A DNA stretch of 64,000 nt from Asterias amurensis (lineage: Eukaryota; Echinodermata; Asteroidea; Forcipulatida; Asteriidae): contig NC_092656.1 in NCBI RefSeq assembly GCF_032118995.1, positions 9,677,761 to 9,741,760 on the forward strand. Direction: 5' to 3'. The position numbers and the translations under genes are program-made. The notes under the pieces are model-generated. The model ran no database searches and was not told the DNA's origin. It saw nothing but the letters and a program-made list of their open reading frames with translations. Positions 49,101 through 58,100 of this stretch are shown here, piece by piece. The first letter of the stretch is position 1; every line of letters starts with the position of its first letter.

Positions 49101-52100
49101 TTCCTCAGCCACGACAGCGTAGTTTCCTTGCTCACTGAATTGAATGTTTCCTAGATGAAGAATGGCTGCTACACAGTTCAAGACGCTTAACTGGTCCTCT
49201 TCAGATATACCAATGACTGACATCGCACTCTGTATATTATTAACAAAAATAGAAACACAAGAGTCAAACTTATGAACTACAGCAGTGATGTGTTAAATCC
49301 AATTAATGCCTTGCATTTCTATCTGCAAATTATGTATTTGAGACTTTTGGATATGGGATTTGAGGCATTGCATGGTGAGGTATCAGTATTTATTCGGTTT
49401 GCGGTAACACCATGTGTGTATCTACTTGCAAGGAAGCGCTTTGAGACGCCCTTCCGGTGTGAAAAGCGCTGCATAAAAACTGGTTATTATTATTACTAGA
49501 TTATGTTCTCTTGAAAACTTGTCTTGCTTTATATACCATGGAGAAAATTTTTCGGAATTCAAGAGAATTCTCAGTTCGAGAGAACTCTCAGTTCTGAAAA
49601 AAAAACTGTCCCGCTTTTTAACTACTACTAAGGCAGATGGCACACAAATCGGCCGCGACTAGTACTCAAGCTTTAGTGAATCGAGGGGACTTCTCGTAAT
49701 AAACTTCACTACCGTAGAGTGAGTTCTTAATTGGTCTCAACGTTTAAACCAGCCTGCTCTAGTCATCATCAGGAGACTTTTTGGACTCGATGAACAAACA
49801 AAGCTTACCAGTGTATCACCAAACTCCTGTGTATCGTTCGTACCATCAACTTTATATGTACCACTCTGATTCAGGTAGTAGTAGTAATCGGGATTGGTCA
49901 AACCAAAACTCTCTAGAAAAGAAAAGTGGAAGTTCACGATTTAGGGGATACCTTTAATGAAAAATGTTAATGCAACTTCGCCTAAAACCGTCTTGGCCTT
50001 GGTGCCCCTCGACGTATTCAAAGCAAATTGTTCAAGTTTGTAAGAGAGGCACCCTTACTCTAAGTGAGGACTGTCATGACTTGGTTTAAAGGTCAGAGTT
50101 GCATACATTTTCAGTGGGGTAATTGCGTCTGATGGTCCTCGTCTTGGCCTTGATGCCTCTTGACTTATTCAAAAAGAAGTGACATAGTCTCTTAGAGCAT
50201 TGTACAGAGGCGCTTTCAATCTCATTACAGATTGTCAAGACTGTCTTGATGATAGGGTTTAATGCCAGGGTCAGAGTAATGTGCCAGCGCTCTACCAACT
50301 AAGCTATCCACATTTAGCGTTATGTTGGCAGGTTTCCCTATTTTTGCAAATATCTTTGTTCAAGGGTGCCAGTCAAAAGCCATTCAACCGTTAAAGGCAG
50401 TGGACACTATTGGTAATTGTCAAAGACTAGCCTTCACAGTTGGTGTATCTCTACATATGCATAAAATAACAAACCTGTGAAAATTTGAGATCAATCGGTC
50501 ATCGAACTTGCAAGATAATAACTAAAGAAATAAACACCCTTGTCACACGAAGTTGTGTGCGTTTAGATGGTTGATTTCGAGACCTCAAGTTCTAAACTTG
50601 AGGTCTTGAAATCAAATTTGTGGAAAATTACTTCTTTCTCGAAAACTATGGCACTTCAGAGGGAGCCGCTTCTCACAATGTTTTATACCATCAACCTCTC
50701 CCCATTACTCGTCACCAAGAAAGGTTTTATGCTAATAATTATTTTGAGTAATTACCAATAGTGTCCACTGCCTTTAAACAGAGGCGCTTTCAATCTCATT
50801 ACAGATTGTCAAGACTGTCTTGATGATAGGGTTTAATGCCAGGGTCAGAGTAATGTGCCAGCGCTCTACCAACTAAGCTATCCACATTTAGCGTAATGTT
50901 GGCAGGTTTCCCTATTTTTGCAAATATCTTTGTTCAAGGGTGCCAGTCAAAAGCCATTCAACCTTTAAAGGCAGTGGACACTATTGGTAATTGTCAAAGA
51001 CGAGCCTTCACAGTTGATGTATCTCAACATATGCATAAAATGACAAACCTGTGAAAATTTGAGCTCAATCGGTCATCAAAGTTGCGAGATAATAACTAAA
51101 GAAAAAAACACTCTTGTCACACGAAGTTGTGTGCGTTTAGATGGTTGATCTCGAGACCTCAAGTTCTAAACTTGAGGTCTTGAAATCAAATTTGTGGAAA
51201 ATTACTTCTTTCTCGAAAACTATGGCACTTCAGAGGGAGCCGTTTCTCACAATGTTTTATACCATCATCCTCTCCCCATTACTCGTCACCAAGAAAGGTT
51301 TTATGCTAATAATTATTTTGAGTAATTACCTATATTGTCCACTGCCTTTAAACAGAGGCGCTTTCAATCTCATTACAGATTGTCAAGACTGTCTTCATGA
51401 TAGGGTTTAATGCCAGGGTCAGAGTAATGTGCCAGCCCTCTACCAACTAAGCTATCCACATTTAGCGTTACATATATGTCGGCAGGTTTCCCTATTTTTG
51501 CAAATATCTTTATTCAAGGGTGCCAGTCAAAAGCCATTCAACCTTTAACTGCTGTGCAGCCAGGGATCACACCCAAGTTACGATGCGACCTGGGAAGCAG
51601 CATCCAGGGGATCACTTTATGGAGATAGAACTTTTTACTACAGATTTCAAATTAAAAACTACAAGGAAAAACTGACTGGGATATTCTAGTTTTATAATCT
51701 CTTTGTAAACCTACGTTTCATTTCGTCGTCTGCTCCGCACAGCAGCTGGTAGAAGATGTGGAAGTTTCGCTCGCTGACCTTTTGCGTGATGACGCGTGAC
51801 TTCTCCAGCAGAAAGTTTGAGATCTTCCCTCCGTCCGGTTCACCTCCCCGGCTGAACTGTATCTCCACATACTTTCCCTGTTAGTTAGTAATAAGGATCA
51901 GTACGTTGAATGAAAAAAAAAAAAAATGGGGGAACTGAGCACAAAACAACTCTGCTTTCCCCAGAATGAGATTACTACTATTAAGTGTATTTAATAAATC
52001 CAACCATTTTTATTTTAAAAGCAATGGACACTATTGGTAATTACGCATAAAACCTTACTTGATTGCGAGTCATGGGGAGAGGTGATAGTATAAAACATTG

Positions 52101-55100
52101 TGAGAAATGGCTCCCTTTGAAGTAGTTTTCGAGAAAGAAGTAATTTTCCACGATTTCAGATTTAGAATTTGAGGTCTCGAAATCAAGCATCTGAAAGCAC
52201 ACGACTTCGTGTGACAAATGTTTGTTTTTTTCTTTCTTTATTATCTCGCAACTTCGACGACCGATTGAGCTCAAATTTTCATAGGTTCGTTATTTTATGC
52301 ATATGTTGAGATACACCAACAGTGAAGAGTAGTCTTTGACAATTACCAATAGCGAGTGTCCACTGTTTTAAAGGGTACCCAAATAAATTGCTATTCTATT
52401 TGATTCTATTGATATACTATGTTACATGTATCATTCGGACTGGTTTCCTGTTCATTTTTGCTCAGCAGGAACTGTTATAAACAGTCACTACACAGTTACG
52501 TATAAACAGTCACCAAGCTGGCAACAGCCAATCTCTCTCATTCAAACATTGCTTTAAAGCCATTATACACTTTCGGTAAACAGTATTGTCCAAGTCCCAC
52601 ACTTCGTGTATCACAACTTATATATAAAATAACAATCCTGTGGAAATTTAGGCTCAATCGGACATTGGAGTCGGGAGAAAATAACGGGAAAACCCACTCC
52701 TGTTTTCGCGCGTTTCGCCGTGTCATGACATGTGTTTATAACAAATCCGTAATTCTCGCTAACGAGAATTTATATTGTTTTACCGTTTTCTCAAAAAGTA
52801 AAGCATTTCATGGACTAATATTTCAAGAGCAGTCTTTCACCATTACCTTCTGTAAACCCTGTAAATTATTTGTAAATCTGTGAACTTTTTTTTTTTTTCT
52901 GTACCGAAAGGGTCCAATGGCTTTAATGTCTATGATTATCAATTGAATAACTCAATAAAAAATAACTAGCTGACAATACACAATTTGGTGATTGTGAAAT
53001 CTGTGGTTAGCCTGGTAAGATTCAAACTCACAACCTAGTGATTGGAAGTCCTACAGTCTAACCACTAAACACAGTCGAAGTGAACGTTGTTCTATAGACC
53101 GTATAGAATAACCCCTTTTTGCTATGAAAGTCACTATCTTGTAGGGCAAACCGTATGCGTGTCTAAACGCATACATCAATGAAGCCCGCAGCACACAACA
53201 TTCCCAGTTTGATTTGTACTGCACATGCACGCACACACACACGCACACGCGCCATGTTGTAGGGCAGATATTGGAAAGGTGACATCATATTCAATACGAT
53301 CTATTATTAACTTTTCTAAAGAATTCTCCTCTGGGGACTCAGTTTAAAAATAAAAATGTTCCATTGTAAAGAAGTCCCCACAGCCTACCCATGATGTACA
53401 AAAGGAAATACACCGCATATAATGTGCGACAAGTTGTGTACTTTCAGTTTTAGAAAGGAAACGGTAAGTCCCTGTAAACAGGTACATGTAAACAACATCC
53501 TTCTCAATACAGACATTTTCAGTTTCAAATCACAACATGGATCAGATTATACGAATGTCAATATTCCTGAAATAGGCATGCAGGTCCGGGTTTCTAGTTG
53601 TTCTACATGTATGACTATATACAGAACCTCCCAGATTGAACAATTCAGGTTAACAGACTCCGAGTGTCACCAGAAATACAAGACTACAGGGGCAAATTAG
53701 ACCGTAATCAAAACATCAGTGCTTACAGAAGCAGGGAATTCTGCACATCAAAGCAAGGAAATGTTGCTTACGCAGTACATGTATACGTACTCAATGGAAC
53801 TAGGCATTCTTCACAGCGTAAAAATTTGGCGCTTGCACAGTAGGCAAAAAAAGTTTTGTTAGTTCCGGGCAGGCCCGCCCGGTACCGCCCACCGTGCCTA
53901 CAACACTGGCTGTTTGTGGCTATTTTGTCAACTCAACTCTCCCGCATACATGTAATGCCTTTAACCATGTTAACTACAAGTTTTACTTAGGCTGAACTGG
54001 GATTGTCATTGTTTGGTCAGGGCATGTGTTGTTATTTATTCTTTATATCTGTAGTGTTGGGAGCCCCAGCTTTGTTTTAACACCTCTCCAAGTTAAGCCC
54101 ACCAACATCAACATGGGAGTGTTTGGCAGTAACAGTAATGTGACAAACCCTAAAGTGAACACTGATGCAATCCCAAAACGAAACAGCAACTTGTTTTCTA
54201 AGGAAGAGAGGTTTACACTTTGTGAGTAGTCATGGTAGTGGCGGCTCTGAGTAGAACTGCTGTGTACTGCTCGACGTTTCTGAAAAATCCTCTGGAAGAC
54301 AATCAGAGCACACTGACCGAAACATCGAGCAGTACACACTGGCTTTTTCTCAGAGCCACCACTACTCACATAAAGAGACTTTTGCATGGTGTTGCCACAC
54401 AAAAAATCTAGCACATACAAAAACACTATCAGAGAGACAATTACATGTACCTTTGCAAAGCTGAATATTTAAACAGTTTTTTACTTGAACAAGACTGGGA
54501 AAAAGGGGCAACAAAAAGATTAAAAACATTAAAAATCTCTCATACCAAAAAAGGGAACAAGTTATATATCCCATTTGGAGCTTTTGTGTTTGTAAAATCA
54601 ATTTTTTTTGCATTTTCATCAGTTTTCGACTTACAAATCGGCTAGAGTTGTTGTTACGGACGGTCTTCGCATTGCCGAACGCTTCAAGGAGCGGATTTGA
54701 TTGGATGATGATATCCTTGACGTGTTGCACCTTGGCTCCTCCCCCAGACACCTTAGCGATGTAACCCATGATGTACTTGGCAGCTACTGTCTTACCGGCA
54801 CCACTCTCGCCACTGTTTGAAAGAGACAATGTGTACAACAAATAATAGTTATAACACAGCATTTTTATATTTGGTTTGCGATTACACCACGTGTGTACAT
54901 CTACTTGACAGGTAGAGTTTGTTCTTAGAGAACTGTCTTTCTTTATTCTACTACCGCGAAGTAGATTTATCGGATGTTTGGGAGACTTCTCAGTTCTGAA
55001 AAGAACTGTCCTGCTTTTTAACTACTACCCGGGCGGAAGGTATAGAAAATTGGCTGGCTACTTAGGAACGTAATGAACTGCACTACCGCGAAGTCAGTTC

Positions 55101-58100
55101 TTGATATTGGTCTCAACGTTTCGACTAGCCATGCTAGCTTGCTCTAGTCATCGTCAGGAGACCAAATATATATATCAATGCCTCAAATCCTATATACAGC
55201 ATTTTTAAAGACGTACTTTAATGTGTAAAGAACCATTCAAAGGCGCCGGTCTAGATTGAACAAAAAGGAATTGTCAAATTTGGTAGGGAAAGCAAGTGTG
55301 GACTGGTGTGTAGTTATTTGCTGACGAAAGAGGGAGATTCTGTGTATTTCCTTGTGCTATGCTGGGAAAAAAAAACGTTAGCTGGCTTAACTAGACTAGG
55401 GAACTAGGGTGGAGAAAAGAAAGCATCTTGCTCAAGGACACGACCTGGATTTGAATCAATACTCTGATGACTAAAGGCCTGGCCACACAGGCCTAGAAAA
55501 CAAGAACAAAAAACAAGAATGTTAAAAATACATGCCCTGGATTGGTTCAACGAGTGTGGGCGTATTTTTTTCAACCAAAAGAATGCCTTCTCTTTGCGTT
55601 GTTATCGTTTGTGACTTGGTCTTTAACCAACAGAACTTGACTTTGATGCTCTTAACCACTCGTCCATGACACCCTAATGAGTTCCTACCTGATAATCACA
55701 CACTGGTTCTCATACTCAATCAGCATGTTCCTGTACATGTTGTCCGTCAGAGCATAGACGTGAGGCGGGTTCTCGTAGGAGGCCTGATGGGGATGATAAA
55801 TCAATGAAGACACTTTGATGTTTTTAAGTAGGATTCAACGCCATCGGCCTACAATACGATCAAGCTGTTCAAGCTGCCCTGGATCGGCCTGGATGGCAGA
55901 GACGGATATCTAACATTGGACAAACCCGTGGTCACAACGTCTCGAGCCGAGTTCGGCCCGAGTAGCGTCAACTATATATATATAGGATTCACAACTTTGC
56001 ATTGTGGATACGAAATTACTATGGTTTGCAGTAACACCATGTAACGATAATCTCTAATTAAGTTGGGTTGGTTCTGAAAAGAACTGTAGCTTTCAACTCA
56101 ACGTTTTGATCAGTATGCTCTGAATGTCTTCACTTTACTTGAGGGAGCGGGGCCCAATTTCTGAAAGCTGCTATTAGAAGAAAATACTGTTTAGCAACAT
56201 TTCTATGCTTGGCATAAACTGAGTGGGGCACCAGTTTCAACAATGAAAACTTGTTGGAATTTTGGCTGGTAATCAGTTTCTGCTAAGCAACATTTGTCTA
56301 CAGGCTTTAAGAAATTTTGTCAAGGTGTCTTACTGGTAGCCTGCCCTGGCTTTTACCTTTGAAATGACAACCTAACTCATCATGCTGGTCAGTCACTAAA
56401 AAAGTCAAGGGCAAACCCTTATGCCCTTTGCGTTTGCTGTGGTGCCCTTTGCAAAGTTCCAATACAACTTCAAAGGTTTTCCTCATATTGACCCCTTGCA
56501 CGCACGTCACACGCGGCGACTGATGCCATGCTCACCATGTTGGTGGTCAATAGGTTTACGTGTAAACGCCGCGTCGCCGAAAATACGCACTTCACTGAGT
56601 AACACACGTTGACATTGACCACCAAAATGGCGCATCCAAGATTATTCTGATGATGACGTCAGGTGAATTGGGTCAATAGTAAGTAAGTGCTGCAAGCCCC
56701 CATCAACATGTTAATGAACAAATTTCAAGGCCTGATATTTTAATTTGTCAAGTCACAATTACACAATGAAAATCCATCAAACTCTGCCAACATTTGCACC
56801 CGAGAGCAGATTGTAAGAACTTGAGACATTTACACTTTTGGTTTGCACAGATGTGGTTTCAACGTTAATAATCAGTTTTGTGCACCTACCGCGCCTTGAT
56901 ACTGGTCTAGTTCCTTCTCTGTGAAGTAGGGCATCTGCTTGAATGGATTGATGGAGATGAGCACCGGACCAATGTAGGTCTGAAATAGTGTACAAAACAC
57001 TGCTAAGGAAAGAGTAATAACTAATAATAAAAACAACTTGTTCTGATATTTATAGTGCACTTAAAGGAACACCTTGCCTTGGATCGGTCGAGTTGGTCTT
57101 TGAAAAGCGTTTGTAACCGTTTTTTATAAAATGCATATGGGTAGAAAGATGTTGTAAAAGTAGAATACAATGATCCACACAAACATGCCTCGAAATTGCG
57201 TGGTTTTCCTTTAACCTTGTCGACTAACACGTCAGCCATTTATGGGGGTCAAAATTCTGACTCCCATAAATGGCCGACCATGTTAGTTCGCACAGTAGAA
57301 GGAAAACCACGCAATTTCGAGGCAAACTTGTGTGGATCATTGTATTCTACTTTTAAAACATCTTTCCAACCCTATGCATTTTATAAAAAACGGTTACAAA
57401 CGCTTTTGTTTTGACCAACTCGTCCGATCCAAGGCAACGTGTTCCTTTAACAATAACAAATCAATATGCTTTACATTAGTGCCCTGATCATTTGGCCAAT
57501 CAACATTCCAACTTTCTTTATTTTCCTTTGGGCGTAATACAGCCCTGAGCTGCTGCAGTTGGGTGCTCTCAAGTTTTTTTTTAAACACAATATTAACCTC
57601 TACCCTCAAAGGTACAAGTATCCTTTACCAACTTTTACCTTGTATTTAAATGCAATACCAAATCAAGCACCGTATGTAAATTACTCTGTTTCAGAGCTAC
57701 ATGTGTACCAACTCTCCCTGATTCTGCAGAAAGTTCCCGAAAAAAAAAATAATTTCCAAGGTCTGAGGATCGCTGTACAACAGACTGATCCAAGTTAAGC
57801 TCTGCCGCATTGCGTATTGAACAATCACAACATAACGAAGGTCCGACAAATCAAGCCTGACATGCGTGCACGTATGCTTGGCGCTCTCGCTCACACCAGC
57901 GTCATGGGCGGAGCCTAATGGATCGGTTTATTCCTGATTGCAAGAGCGATGCAAATTTTGGCAGCTCAGCTATTTAACAAAAGAAAATGTGACATTTGTT
58001 ACAGAGGCAACAACTTCAAATTCATGCTCTACATGTACATGTACGTACAATTCAACTACATGGTCTTTTCTCTATCCTTTCTATGGTCATGATGGTTGGC

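Larger units (their letters stand above)
50205..51600. repeat. Tandem segmental duplication: three SINE pieces alternating with two family A MITEs
   Basis: Order: SINE piece (50205-50390), MITE (50391-50777), SINE piece (to 50964), MITE (50965-51351), SINE piece (to about 51600). The SINE piece starts AGAGGCGCTTTCAATCTC and carries GCGCTCTACCAACTAAGCTA. Period about 567-578 bp. The third SINE piece continues uninterrupted through TTAA at 51545-51548. Confidence 0.9.
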
